This document shows, piece after piece, positions 42,640-51,618 of a DNA stretch of 64,000 nucleotides (within the stretch, counting starts at the first letter, position 1; the number at the start of each line of letters is the position of its first letter). The DNA comes from Wolbachia endosymbiont of Ctenocephalides felis wCfeF. Its GTDB lineage: Bacteria; Pseudomonadota; Alphaproteobacteria; Rickettsiales; Anaplasmataceae. The stretch lies in assembly GCA_028571325.1 (NCBI GenBank), contig CP116767.1, positions 1,207,150-1,271,149 of the forward strand, written 5' to 3'. The notes below the pieces were generated by a model that worked only from the letters and a program-made list of their open reading frames with translations, was not told the DNA's origin and ran no database searches. A program made the translations under genes and the position numbers.

Positions 42640-43190
42640 GTGATGGTAAAAGCCTCCACCTTCTAGGTGGAAAAACTTTAGTATTCCCCAACTGGGATTG
42701 AAAACCCTCGCCTTGAGATAAAGGAAAAGTTATAATAGCCGCATATGCGACGTTATGGATACAATGCACATTCTAAATATGATATGAAGGTGCATCTAGT
42801 CTGGATTCCCAAATATCGAAAAAGAGTTTTAAATTGCAACTAGAACAAGAGAAATATTAAGGCAAGTTGCTATGGAAAATGAAGTTCAAATTATTTCAGG
42901 TAAGGTAGCAGTTGACCATGTTCATATGTTTATATCATACAAGCCACAACAAAGCGTTAGTAAAATTGTGCAACTTTTAAAAGGAGTAAGCTCTCGATTG
43001 TTAATGCAAGATTTTGCAAGTTTATGTAAGCAGTTTTGGGGAAGGCATTTATGGGCAAGGGGATATTTGGCTGTCAGTTCTGGTACTATCACAGATGAGG
43101 TGATACAAGCATATATATCTATACAGGAAGGTGAACCAGTTCACGACGATGATCAATTTCAAATTGATTAATCTTTAACCCATCACCTTA
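42640..43190 (+). mobile_element. IS200/IS605-family element, inactive
   Basis: Contains a broken Y1 transposase (42745-43171) preceded by a hairpin at 42656-42670. IS200 elements have no terminal inverted repeats, so the limits are approximate. The right end abuts an IS5 insertion at 43193. Confidence 0.65.
42745..43171 (+). pseudogene. tnpA: IS200 TnpA transposase, frameshifted
   Basis: The first 33 codons read MRRYGYNAHSKYDMKVHLVW and IPKYRKRVL, then a stop. After a one-base shift near 42835-42850 the frame continues TREILRQVAMENEVQIISGK and reaches the HUH active-site motif VDHVHMFISY, GVSSRLLM, FWGRHLWARGYLAVSSG (with the catalytic Tyr in the final helix) and TDEVIQAYI. The HUH and Tyr residues survive, but no single product can be made. 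Confidence 0.85.
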
Positions 43191-43192
43191 TA

Positions 43193-44109
43193 GAGATTGT
43201 CCGGAAACCAGTAAATTTAGGCATATTTCCTCTTTAACATAACCCTACTCATGGCAAGATACATGAAATTTTCAGTAGATGTTGTGAGCAAATCGTATTC
43301 CTTTGATAGCCTTCTGTTCCTATTGATCCAGGCAAAAGTCCTTTCGACAACCCACCTTCTTGGCTGTATTTTAAACCCCTGTTCTCTTGCCGGTAGCAAC
43401 TCAGGCGGTGTGTCTTTATGTACCCAAAACCTACATGGAGGCCTTTTAACAATTTCAATATCTATGTCATATTCTTCCTTTATGTGATTCTTTAAATTTC
43501 TTCCTTGGTATCCCATGTCAGCCCACATTTTTTTAACTTTAGTATATTTTGTTCTCATATTGTTTAATGCTATTTTAATACCATCTCTATCATTTTCACT
43601 AGCAGCACCCACATAACAGCCTAATATAAAACCCTGGGTATCTGTAATTATATGCCTTTTTCTACCTTTTACTTTTTTACTCCCATCATAACCTTTAGTC
43701 CCCCTTTTTCTGTAGTTTTAACAGACTGGCTGTCTACTATGCAAGCGTTCGGCTGCCCATTCCTTCCCATTTTTCTCCTGCTACATTTGGTAATTTCATA
43801 GTTCATTTTTTCAAAAATTCCCTGTTTTTTCCATTGTCTGAATTGCTCATATACGGTCTTCCAGAGTGGAAAATCATTCGGCAGATAACGCCATTGGCAC
43901 CCTGTACGTAGTACATAGAAAATTGCTTCTAGTATTTCTTTCTTACTATACTTTGGTGGCCTTCCTCCCTTCTTGTACGATACCCTGAAGTATTTTTCTA
44001 TTCGAGCCCATTCCCTTTTACTTAAATCTGTTGGATATTTTTTTCTCATTCCTTACCTCATTTTATATCTCTTAACACTATACCCTTATTCTAGTTTCCG
44101 GATAACCTC
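43193..44109 (-). mobile_element. IS5-family insertion sequence with TA target duplication
   Basis: 917 bp with imperfect inverted ends (GAGATTGTCCGGAAAC-type at left; complement of GAGGTTATCCGGAAAC at right, about 17 of 20 matching). TA dinucleotides flank both sides (43191-43192 and 44110-44111). It encodes a transposase split by a frameshift. Confidence 0.85.
43217..44049 (-). pseudogene. IS5-family transposase in two frames
   Basis: The N-terminal part (43669-44049, 126 aa) has the DUF4096 start (KREWARIEKYF, GGRPPKYSKKEILEAIFYVL, GCQWRYLPNDFP) and the first catalytic Asp in CIVDSQSVKTTEKGG. The C-terminal part (43217-43612, 131 aa) has the second Asp in WADMGYQG and Glu in RRWVVERTFAWINR. 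About 57 bases between the two carry the link in a shifted frame. In several insertion sequences such an arrangement is programmed frameshifting; here I cannot tell programmed from accidental. Confidence 0.85.
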
Positions 44110-44587
44110 TAAGACTTAAAGAACGCCGATACTGGAAATAGACAGTGACCAGGGGTTCTTTTGCCTTTTTTCGATTTGGTAAATTTCTTTTGGTTTGCTA
44201 TAAAAAACAGAGCCAGGAAAAACATTTCTCTATTCGAATCCTTTCGTTGTGCTGTTGATTCTTCCTTCCTATGACTTGTTCGGACTATTATGAGAAATGC
44301 TATAATTCAAATGTTTCCATAAAAACCCCCTGTTCTATTGTCACTCCAATAATACATCTGGTATACTAAAATATCTTTAAGAAGGATGACCTTTAGGTAC
44401 ACAACTGTACGAACATTGCCTACCAGTTAGGGCTATAACGTTATCCCAGTGCCCTCTTCCTGTCATCCCAGCGCGTGACACTGGGATCCAGAATTTAAAT
44501 AAAAGCTGGATCAACTTTTCCTGTCATCCCAGTGCATGACGCTGGGATCTCATTTCATTTTATGAAGGTGCAGACAACAGAATATGA
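44110..44587. repeat. Repeat-rich gap: dispersed repeat, IS630 remnant, hairpins
   Basis: Contains an inverted copy (44111-44175) of a repeat also present near 60025-60085. It also contains an IS630 end remnant (44196-44303) and two hairpins built on TGTCATCCCAG...CTGGGAT (about 44461-44490 and 44522-44550), the common Wolbachia intergenic palindrome. There are no genes. Confidence 0.7.
44196..44303. mobile_element. IS630 end fragment, inverted relative to 46202-46310
   Basis: 108 bases with about 95 percent identity to the complement of 46201-46310, i.e. the 3' end of the IS630 transposase plus terminal repeat. It is the nearer end of an inverted pair around the ankyrin gene at 44588-46111. 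Confidence 0.8.
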
Positions 44588-46111
44588 CTATATTTCCTGT
44601 GCATTCACCCCCAAGCCTTGTCCCGTTCCTACTCCATCCATTTCAGTACTAGGTTTTGACATCATATATGTAATACCACCAACTGCTAGTGCCGCTGCTA
44701 CGATTGTGGCTACCGCTATTACTATAGGCATTAACTCAATCGCAATTGTTCCAGTTGCAAAAAGTGCTACTGCTGCTGCAGTGCCCAGCAATGCAGTTGC
44801 ACCACCGGCAAAAACTCCTTTTTTAACCGCTGGTTCTTTAAGTTTTTTTTCTGCTGCCTCTAAAAACTCCTTTATCTTCTCACCTTTAGCTAAATCTCTT
44901 GGGGTTCTATCACATTTATTCTTTAATAAAGGATTAGCCCTGCTTTCTACAAGGTATTTAACTATGTCTAAGTGGCCATTGAAAGCAGCCATATGTAAAG
45001 GAGTCCATCCAGAACTATTTTTCGCATCAACCTTAGCCCCCTTTTTTAATAGAACTTCTACTACCTCTTTACTGCCATTGAAAGCAGCCAAATGTAAAGC
45101 AGTGTCGCCATCATTATTTTGTTGATCAAGACTAACCTTTTTGTCGTTTACAAGGTATCTAACTGTCTCTAACTGGCTATTTGCAGCAGCCATATGTAAA
45201 GGAGTCCATCCAGAACTATTTTTCGCATCAACCTTAGCCCCCTTTTTTAATAGAACTTCTACTACCTCTTTACTGCCATTGAAAGCAGCCAAATGTAAAG
45301 CAGTGTCGCCATCATTATTTTGTCGATCAAGACTAACCTTTTTTTCTTCTATAAGGTATTTAACTGTCTCTAACTGGCTATTTGCAGCAGCCATATGTAA
45401 AGGAGTCCATCCAGAACTATTTTTCGCATCAACCTTAGCCCCCTTTTTTAATAGAACTTCTACTACCTCTTTACTGCCATTGAAAGCAACCAAATGTAAA
45501 GCAGTGTTGCCAAACAGATCTTGTTGACCAAGACTAACCTTTTTGTCGTTTACAAGGTATCTAACTGTCTCTAACTGGCCATTGCTAGCAGCCAAAAGTA
45601 AATCAGTGTTGCCAAACAGATCTTTTTGATCAAGACTAACCTTTTTGTCGTTTACAAGGTATCTAACTGTCTCTAACTGGCCATTGCTAGCAGCCAAAAG
45701 TAAAGCAGTGTCGCCAAACAGATCTTTTTGATCAAGACTAACCTTTTTGTCGTTTACAAGGTATCTAACTGTCTCTAACTGGCCATTTTTAGCAGCCCAA
45801 TGTAAAGCAGTGTTGCCCTTATTACCTTTTTGATCAAGACTAACCTTTTTTTCTTCTACAAGGTATTTAACTATGTTTAAGTGGCCATGGTAAGCAGCAA
45901 TATGCAATAATGTAAAATTATAATCATCTTGTGTTACTTTTATGCATGATATATTAAATAGGTGGTTTATGTCAAAGCTTTGCTGCTCCCACTTCTGATG
46001 TTCATCCTTATCCTGTTCTTTTAATTTCTCTTTTATTTGTTCAAATATATCACCCTCATTTGGGTTTACTGTACTTAATATTTCTTTCCACTCTTTCGAT
46101 GTTAATTCCAT
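44588..46111 (-). CDS. Ankyrin-repeat protein with C-terminal membrane segments
   Basis: 507 residues. The N-terminal module (EWKEILSTVNPNEGDIFEQI, FDINHLF) is shared with the protein at 39926-42394. About ten ankyrin repeats follow (about 65-400), many identical at DNA level: a 201-base unit encoding SKEVVEVLLKKGAKVDAKNS and LETVRYLVNDKKVSLDQ occurs three times. The C-terminus has one or two hydrophobic helices (GATALLGTAAAVALFATGTI, PIVIAVATIVAAALAVGGIT, about 425-480) that could insert in a membrane. It is probably a host-directed or surface effector. It is flanked by inverted IS630 fragments. Confidence 0.9.
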   Translation of the reverse strand: MELTSKEWKEILSTVNPNEGDIFEQIKEKLKEQDKDEHQKWEQQSFDINHLFNISCIKVTQDDYNFTLLHIAAYHGHLNIVKYLVEEKKVSLDQKGNKGNTALHWAAKNGQLETVRYLVNDKKVSLDQKDLFGDTALLLAASNGQLETVRYLVNDKKVSLDQKDLFGNTDLLLAASNGQLETVRYLVNDKKVSLGQQDLFGNTALHLVAFNGSKEVVEVLLKKGAKVDAKNSSGWTPLHMAAANSQLETVKYLIEEKKVSLDRQNNDGDTALHLAAFNGSKEVVEVLLKKGAKVDAKNSSGWTPLHMAAANSQLETVRYLVNDKKVSLDQQNNDGDTALHLAAFNGSKEVVEVLLKKGAKVDAKNSSGWTPLHMAAFNGHLDIVKYLVESRANPLLKNKCDRTPRDLAKGEKIKEFLEAAEKKLKEPAVKKGVFAGGATALLGTAAAVALFATGTIAIELMPIVIAVATIVAAALAVGGITYMMSKPSTEMDGVGTGQGLGVNAQEI

Positions 46112-46201
46112 ACTTACTCCTTACTAAATAATTTAATTGTCACACATTTCAATAAAATGTTAAGACTTTAAATTTTTATATCTTATACTAGGTTATTAGT
46201 A

Positions 46202-47100
46202 TAGCATTTCTCATAATAGTCCGAACAAGTCATAGGAAGGCAGAATCAACAGTACAACGAAAGGATTCGAATAGAGGAATGTTTTTCCTGGCTCTGTTTT
46301 TATAGCAAACCAATGATGCTCAATTTTATTAAAATCTGGAGCATACGGCGGCAGATACAAAATTTCTGCACCGACTCTTTTAGCGAGCTTGATAAGCTTA
46401 TCAGACTTATGAAAAGTAGCATTGTCAAGAATGACAGTCTGTCCAGGTTCCAAGATTGGTGTCAAAAATTGTTCAAACCATCCATTAAAAACATCCATAT
46501 TACAGTGGCCTTCAAAGGTTAATGGAGCAACTATCTTTCTTCTACTTAAGGCTGCAACCATACTGATTCGTTGAGTTTTCTTTCCAGATTTGAGGGCATA
46601 AAACCGCTGTCCTTTCTGGCAATATCCATATGGATAGTCCTATGTGTTATCAATGCCAGACTCATCTATATACACTAAGTTCTCTGGTTCTTTTGTTGCT
46701 ATAATTTTTAAGAATTCAGCACGTTTTTCTTCGTTCCTTTCCTTGTATCCATATGTCTTTTTTTGCGCGTAAATCCAATTTTTCTGAGAGCTCGGTGGAT
46801 CGTTTGGATACTCCAAAGTTTAGCCATTTCCGATAGAGTCTTTCCTCCCTTTTCTCTGGCAAATTTAGCAAAGGCATCCCAGTCGGTAATTTTGTGATTG
46901 TAACCTCCATTTCCAAGTTTCTTTGATTGAAAGTCTCCTGTTTCCTTTCTTCTTTGCTGCCACTGTTTCTCTGCTTCCTCCCTCCTCTAGCGCTTCCATT
47001 GCTTTTTTCCTTAAGTCATAACTATATGCTGCTGGCACTCAACCTCCTTATCATCGTCTATCTTTATCTTATCACATCCGGACTTCTATGAAAAGAGCTA
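46202..47100 (-). mobile_element. IS630-family element with TA duplication
   Basis: About 899 bp. The inverted ends are TAGCATTTCTCATAATAGTC at 46202 and the complement of TAGCTCTTTTCATAGAAGTC at 47100, flanked by TA on each side. Insertion changed the C-terminus of the ankyrin gene at 47072-48067. Confidence 0.85.
46211..47037 (-). pseudogene. IS630 transposase, frameshifted
   Basis: The 5' end encodes MPAAYSYDLRKKAMEALEEG and a helix-turn-helix (ITDWDAFAKFAREKGGKTLSEMAK), then breaks into other frames around 46700-46980. The DDE_3 core resumes at 46561 with VAPLTFEGHCNMDVFNGWFE, the second Asp in VILDNATFHKS and LPPYAPDFNKIEHHWF (catalytic Glu). At least two frameshifts are present. A TGA-like break near 46640 also separates the first catalytic Asp region. 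Confidence 0.85.
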
Positions 47101-48067
47101 TACCTTGAGCAGCAGCATAACACAAAAGCTCTCCGTACACTTTTTTAGGCTCATATTCTTTGTTTCGTACAAAATCTTCTACTGCCCTTGCTGAATTTTC
47201 TTTGTTTAAACCTTGCTCAACACTTGGAGACAACATACTATCATAAAAACTCTTTACTGTATCACCCCCTCTGCGAGGTTTGTCCCACCACTGATCATTC
47301 TCTCCGTGTGCTCCCCATTCTTCAAGAGCCTCAACCATTTGATTATTTCCACTTCTTCTAGCCTGCCACAATGCTGTTTTTTTACCATGCTCAAGGTCTG
47401 CACCATGATCTTTACAGAATTTAGCAGCTTCAATATTACCTCGACTAGCTGCAATATATAAAAGCTCTCCATATATTTTTTTAAGATCACATTCTTTGTT
47501 CTGTATAAGCTGCTCTACATTTCTTTCTGTATATTTTTTTATATACTCTTTTTCTACACCGTGCTCAATATATACACAAAATTTACGATCGTAAAACTCT
47601 ACTATCTCTGTTTCCAGTATTTTACATTTTTGCTGGCCAATACCAGGGTTTTCTGAACTATAAGCAAGCTTACCTAGCTGATCACGAGCATCCTCTAAAC
47701 AAGTGAAATCCTCACCCAGCCTTTCTGAAGCATCTTTACGCATTCTCCATCTTTCAAGAGTTTTAGCCATTTGATCTTGTTTAAAATGCTTGGCAAGCGA
47801 CAATGGTGTTCTTCTATGATTATCTTCATAATCAAAATCTGCTCCTTGATCTATACAGAATCCAGCAGTTTCAATATTACCTTGAATGGCAGCCCAACAT
47901 AATAATAACCCATATATTTCTTTAAGATCATATCCTTCTTCCCGTGCAACATTCGCTACCATTTTTACCACATCTTCTTCTTTACTTTCTCTGATACCGG
48001 AAGATACATCTTCATAAAGAAACGGTAGTATATGAGCCTGCAAGAAGTCTGGTTCATTATTTTTCAT
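47072..48067 (-). CDS. Ankyrin-like repeat protein, C-terminus altered by IS630
   Basis: 331 residues made of three modules of about 100 residues. Each has a short helical leader (e.g. VEQLIQNKECDLKKIYGELL) and an ankyrin pair (AASRGNIEAAKFCKDHGADL, LWQARRSGNNQMVEALEEWG). The third module breaks off at YAAAQG; the last residues IALFIEVRM come from the IS630 end. Without the insertion the frame would stop after five other codons (TNNLV), so the gene was already shorter than a full third module. The start has AT-rich upstream sequence. Function unknown; likely cytosolic or secreted. Confidence 0.82.
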   Translation of the reverse strand: MKNNEPDFLQAHILPFLYEDVSSGIRESKEEDVVKMVANVAREEGYDLKEIYGLLLCWAAIQGNIETAGFCIDQGADFDYEDNHRRTPLSLAKHFKQDQMAKTLERWRMRKDASERLGEDFTCLEDARDQLGKLAYSSENPGIGQQKCKILETEIVEFYDRKFCVYIEHGVEKEYIKKYTERNVEQLIQNKECDLKKIYGELLYIAASRGNIEAAKFCKDHGADLEHGKKTALWQARRSGNNQMVEALEEWGAHGENDQWWDKPRRGGDTVKSFYDSMLSPSVEQGLNKENSARAVEDFVRNKEYEPKKVYGELLCYAAAQGIALFIEVRM

Positions 48068-48344
48068 ATTTACCTCTAAACAAATATTATTTACTGAGTA
48101 TACTCATAAAATTTAACAATCTGTTTAAAAGGAAAGCTGTTCTCTAATTGCATAAAAATCAACAATAATTTTTGTATCAAGAAAAATGTTTTTTTAACTA
48201 AACTTTTTTAAGCATTAACGATACCTACTAATTTGGAAGTATGTAGGAAAATTTATAACAACTTTAAATAAAATTCTTTTTATAGAAGATATTTTTAATT
48301 TTCTCACTATTTTTGTTAAAAAAAACATTTAACTGATCAAAATA

Positions 48345-48373
48345 TTGACAAAGATAGTATATTATTATATACT
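48345..48373 (+). promoter_or_regulatory. Strong sigma-70-type promoter
   Basis: TTGACA (48345-48350), exact 17-base spacer, TATACT (48368-48373). It lies 62 bases upstream of the helicase-like gene start at 48435. It is the closest match to consensus in the window. Confidence 0.65.
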
Positions 48374-48434
48374 GAGAGTTGTCTAGATGAAGTCTAATCG
48401 AAGTAGGTTGGCTTTTATATTGAGGTAAGGAGTT

Positions 48435-49523
48435 ATGAGCGTCGTATTTTATTATAAAGAATTTAATGACCATGATTTAGGTGATGATAACAGTCATCTA
48501 AGAAATAAGTTCAATGCAATAATTAAAGATTTAGAGGAAAATGAGTATACAAGTCTGGGAGATACAAAGTTAATAAGTGGCAATGGGAGTACTAAATATT
48601 TTAGAGCTAAGTTAAGTAATAAGGACAGGCTATTATTTACGAGTATAAGGCATAATGATAAAGATGTTTTTGTTATTTTAGAAGTAATTCTGAATCATGA
48701 TTACCACAAGTCTAACTTTCTAACAAAAAAAATAAAAAACCAAGAAATAGAAATAATAGATAAAAACAGTAAAGATGTTTCTGATAATGCAGATATAGTA
48801 GGATTGGAAGATGCTTCACAAGTTCATCTGCTAGGTAAACTTGTTACTTTCAGTGCAACGCAGGAAGAGATAATTAAACGTATTGGGGAGTGTAAATTAC
48901 CTTTAGTTATTAGTGGATCTGCTGGTAGCGGTAAGACATCAGTAGCTTTGGAGAGTCTTAAAAAGATGCAAGAGAAATTCGAAGGAGGAAAAATTTTATA
49001 CATTACCAAATCAGAAAATCTCATAAAAGAATCAAAAAAATTACTTGAATGTAAATACTATGATGAAATCAAGACTGATGTTCCAAAAGAAATTGAGTTC
49101 TTATCTTTGCATGAATTTCTAAAAAAAATAAGCAAGGAAGATGTAGAAGAAAAGAAGCCAATTAGTAGAAGTAAATTTTTCTCATGGTTCAACGAAGTAT
49201 GCACAAAAGGTAAATTTAAGAAGTATAAAAAAGAAGGAGATAAAATATTTGAAGAATTTACAGCTGTAATAGGTGGAAGAGGAAGAAAAGAATATGAAGA
49301 GTTAGGAAATAGACAAGCTATATTTTCTAAAGAGAGAAGAAATAATATCTATAGTCTCTTTGAAGAGTATAAGAAATTTATAGAGGAAGATCAAGAATAT
49401 TATGACCCTAATCTTGTTGCCCATAGGTGTAGTGAAGAAGAAATAATGGCCTATGATGCTGTTGTTGTAGATGAAGTTCAGGATTTAACTAAAAGCATAT
49501 TAGATTTGATATTGTGGAAATAG
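48435..49523 (+). CDS. Truncated UvrD-like helicase with RelE-like N-terminus
   Basis: 362 residues. The first 95 residues (DTKLISGNGSTKYFRAKLSN, LLFTSIRHNDKDVFVILEV, NHDYHKS) have the strand and basic-residue pattern of RelE/ParE toxins. From about 145 a superfamily 1 helicase core begins: Walker A ISGSAGSGKTSVALE and Walker B YDAVVVDEVQDLTKSI at the very end. The frame stops right after Walker B, so motifs III-VI are missing, and no continuation is visible in the next 430 bases. It has a consensus promoter. It is probably a decayed member of a Wolbachia helicase-like family. Confidence 0.78.
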   Translation: MSVVFYYKEFNDHDLGDDNSHLRNKFNAIIKDLEENEYTSLGDTKLISGNGSTKYFRAKLSNKDRLLFTSIRHNDKDVFVILEVILNHDYHKSNFLTKKIKNQEIEIIDKNSKDVSDNADIVGLEDASQVHLLGKLVTFSATQEEIIKRIGECKLPLVISGSAGSGKTSVALESLKKMQEKFEGGKILYITKSENLIKESKKLLECKYYDEIKTDVPKEIEFLSLHEFLKKISKEDVEEKKPISRSKFFSWFNEVCTKGKFKKYKKEGDKIFEEFTAVIGGRGRKEYEELGNRQAIFSKERRNNIYSLFEEYKKFIEEDQEYYDPNLVAHRCSEEEIMAYDAVVVDEVQDLTKSILDLILWK

Positions 49524-49957
49524 CATTCCAGATCGAGAAACCAGCGGAGGATGGGAAGATTTTTAATTTGTATCATTGTACTAGTTATCATAATAGCAAG
49601 GGTATTTCTGACTCAAAACTTGTTTTTGATCTGCAGGCTCAATGACAAAATTCAGTAAAAAACTCAGGGTATTTTTTGGCGGATTGTATCAAATTATAGC
49701 GGCTGCATGTCTTTTTCATTTTTTCTACATTCAGCCAAATCGCGCTTGAACTAAGCGTCAGTAAATTATTATAGCGCCAATTTAAAGTATTATAGAGTCA
49801 AAACTCGCCACTCGGGGTTTCTTTGCCTTTTTTTCTACTTGGTAAGTTTCTTAATATTCATAGCTAAGGCAATTTAAGAGCACACAAAAAATGCCAAGAA
49901 TAATTGCCTTTTAGATGCAAGAAGTTTAGTGTTTGTTATTTACCTAAAATCGTGACT
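49524..49957. other. Gene-free, repeat-bearing gap
   Basis: 434 bases without a gene. About 49810-49860 (CGGGGTTTCTTTGCC followed by CTTGGTAAGTTTCTTA) matches, in inverted sense, the segments near 60030 and 60130, which are dispersed Wolbachia intergenic repeats. There is no helicase remainder here. Confidence 0.55.
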
Positions 49958-51211
49958 TTAATCTACCTTAAGCTCAAAGTCTTCCGTTAGCTGTGTAGAG
50001 TACATTTCCTGATTATCTTGATTATAGAGAGTAAATTCGTGATCATCTAAGTTTAATATTGCAAAACCAAAGCCAAAAAAGTTTCTAACTTCATGTGCTA
50101 AGTAATTTTTGCCGTTTGAGTAACTAAATTCTACATTTTGATAAGTAGGTTCCTGATCTTGAGCGTGTAATAGTGCACCACCGTTTCCGATTATAATCTG
50201 GTCTGGAACATTACTCATCAATAAGATCTGAGCTATGTGAATATGGCCGGAAACTATGGTAGTGACATTGCTTGGAAATTTATCCCCAAAAGCTTCAATT
50301 TGTGTGAGATTGCCATGACTTTTTAATGTCAAAAGTTCTTTTTTTGGAGATCTCCAAAGCGGTCTGTGAGTTAAAAACCACGTGGGTTTGTTAGAACTCT
50401 CTTGTGTTAGTTTGTTAAATTGCTTCTCAAAAGCATCAATTGTATTCTGAGTTGTGAAAATATCTTCACCAGACGAAGAGTCGAAGATAAAAAATCTCAT
50501 CGGTCCAATGTCTAAAGACCAGCTAGGGACGAAATTTTCACATTTTTCAGATAAAAAGGGGTATGGATCTAGATATCTAAACCATCCTTCATGAGCTCTG
50601 TCACAACTTTCATGGTTTCCCCTGACAAAGAGAAAAGAAGATTGTGGTAGAATATCCTTTGCAGGCTCGAACCAATCAGCGTACCAAGCTTCTTTATTGT
50701 ACCCATAAATATTGCCGCACTTTTGTTCATTTCTACATTTTGTTTTTCTGTAATGATAATCGCCAACGTGGATAATTAGGTCAGGTTTATGAGAGGCAAT
50801 AGAATCTAAGTTTTTTTTTAAAGGCCAACTATCTACCGAATTACATTCCTGTTGAAATAATGCATTTATTCTGCAGCCCGTATCACCAATAAAAGCAATT
50901 TTGCTAATCTTTTCTGGTAATGCGGGGACCTGTATGTTGTCAATATTAATGTTTTCGGCACTTGTTTCTACTATCAGTTCACAAACTGTTTCAGTGTGAT
51001 CACCATTGTTAATTGAGCTGCGACTTAGCATTTCTATTTTCTCACCGTCGACATAAACAATGGGACAAGTATCATTGTCTATAATTGCACGTACACTTAA
51101 TTTATTTTCCGGAATAGCTTGAGACCACGTGTATAATATCTGTGCATGGGCAGAGTGAAAGCTGGTTATAAGAGATAAGGTTAAAAAAATAAAGATATTA
51201 GCTATATTCAT
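49958..51211 (-). CDS. Secreted calcineurin-like metallophosphoesterase
   Basis: 417 residues with an N-terminal signal peptide (NIFIFLTLSLITSFHSAHA, cleavage probably after AHA near 23). The metallophosphoesterase motifs are complete: IGDTGC (near 110), HVGDYHY (near 149), VRGNHE (near 198), THRPLW (near 283) and SGHIHIAQ (near 320). Several cysteines suggest disulfides in the periplasm. It resembles purple acid phosphatase-like enzymes of Wolbachia. The natural substrate is unknown. It is transcribed alone, away from the tRNA-Leu. The 290 bases upstream hold no gene. Confidence 0.9.
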   Translation of the reverse strand: MNIANIFIFLTLSLITSFHSAHAQILYTWSQAIPENKLSVRAIIDNDTCPIVYVDGEKIEMLSRSSINNGDHTETVCELIVETSAENINIDNIQVPALPEKISKIAFIGDTGCRINALFQQECNSVDSWPLKKNLDSIASHKPDLIIHVGDYHYRKTKCRNEQKCGNIYGYNKEAWYADWFEPAKDILPQSSFLFVRGNHESCDRAHEGWFRYLDPYPFLSEKCENFVPSWSLDIGPMRFFIFDSSSGEDIFTTQNTIDAFEKQFNKLTQESSNKPTWFLTHRPLWRSPKKELLTLKSHGNLTQIEAFGDKFPSNVTTIVSGHIHIAQILLMSNVPDQIIIGNGGALLHAQDQEPTYQNVEFSYSNGKNYLAHEVRNFFGFGFAILNLDDHEFTLYNQDNQEMYSTQLTEDFELKVD

Positions 51212-51501
51212 TTGTATAAAAACCTAAGCTTAAAATTAGTGACACAATCATCTTAAATAATTGAAATTTATGATCACAGCCCTTGACCTGCTTTCTGATT
51301 TTGCATCAAAACTTGCTTGCGCTTCTCCCAAGTATTCTGTGTGTCTCCTAAAAACTCCTTACCATTAATGCAAGAGATCTATTCATAGCAGAATTATACA
51401 GACAATTTATAAATTATCCTAGTATCAGATTGACACTTTGGATGAAGAATCCTAAAATGATTAAGTAATTTAAAATAATTATATAAAAACTAGAATAAAG
51501 T

Positions 51502-51588
51502 GCGGTCGTGGTGGAATGGTAGACACGCAGCGTTGAGGTCGCTGTGGCTCATAAGGCCTTGGAAGTTCAAGTCTTCTCGGCCGCACCA
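51502..51588 (+). tRNA. tRNA-Leu (GAG)
   Basis: Acceptor GCGGTCG pairs with CGGCCGC (one G-U). The D arm contains TGGAATGGTAGACA. The anticodon stem CAGCG/CGCTG carries loop TTGAGGT with anticodon GAG at 51535-51537. A long class II variable arm and the T arm GTTCAAGTC follow. Discriminator A at 51585, CCA encoded at 51586-51588. Confidence 0.95.
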
Positions 51589-51618
51589 AACTTCTTGTCG
51601 TTATTTGATGTAGGTAAA

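Noticed and set aside
42680..42705. GGGATTGAAA, similar to CRISPR repeat ends
   Set aside because: Single occurrence, inside IS200 sequence, no array.
43217..44049. Two separate functional IS5 genes
   Set aside because: They are two frames of one transposase carrying different parts of the DDE triad.
45141..45527. Plus-strand frame with repeats inside the ankyrin gene
   Set aside because: It is the antisense shadow of the repeated ankyrin units; composition and repeats follow the minus-strand gene.
40100..46000. Tandem 100-200 bp repeats as a possible CRISPR array
   Set aside because: Units are in coding frame and translate to ankyrin repeats; no short repeat with unique spacers exists.
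51544..51618. Upstream extension of ribA in an open frame
   Set aside because: It overlaps the tRNA-Leu gene; the ATG at 51619 gives a protein of normal RibA layout.
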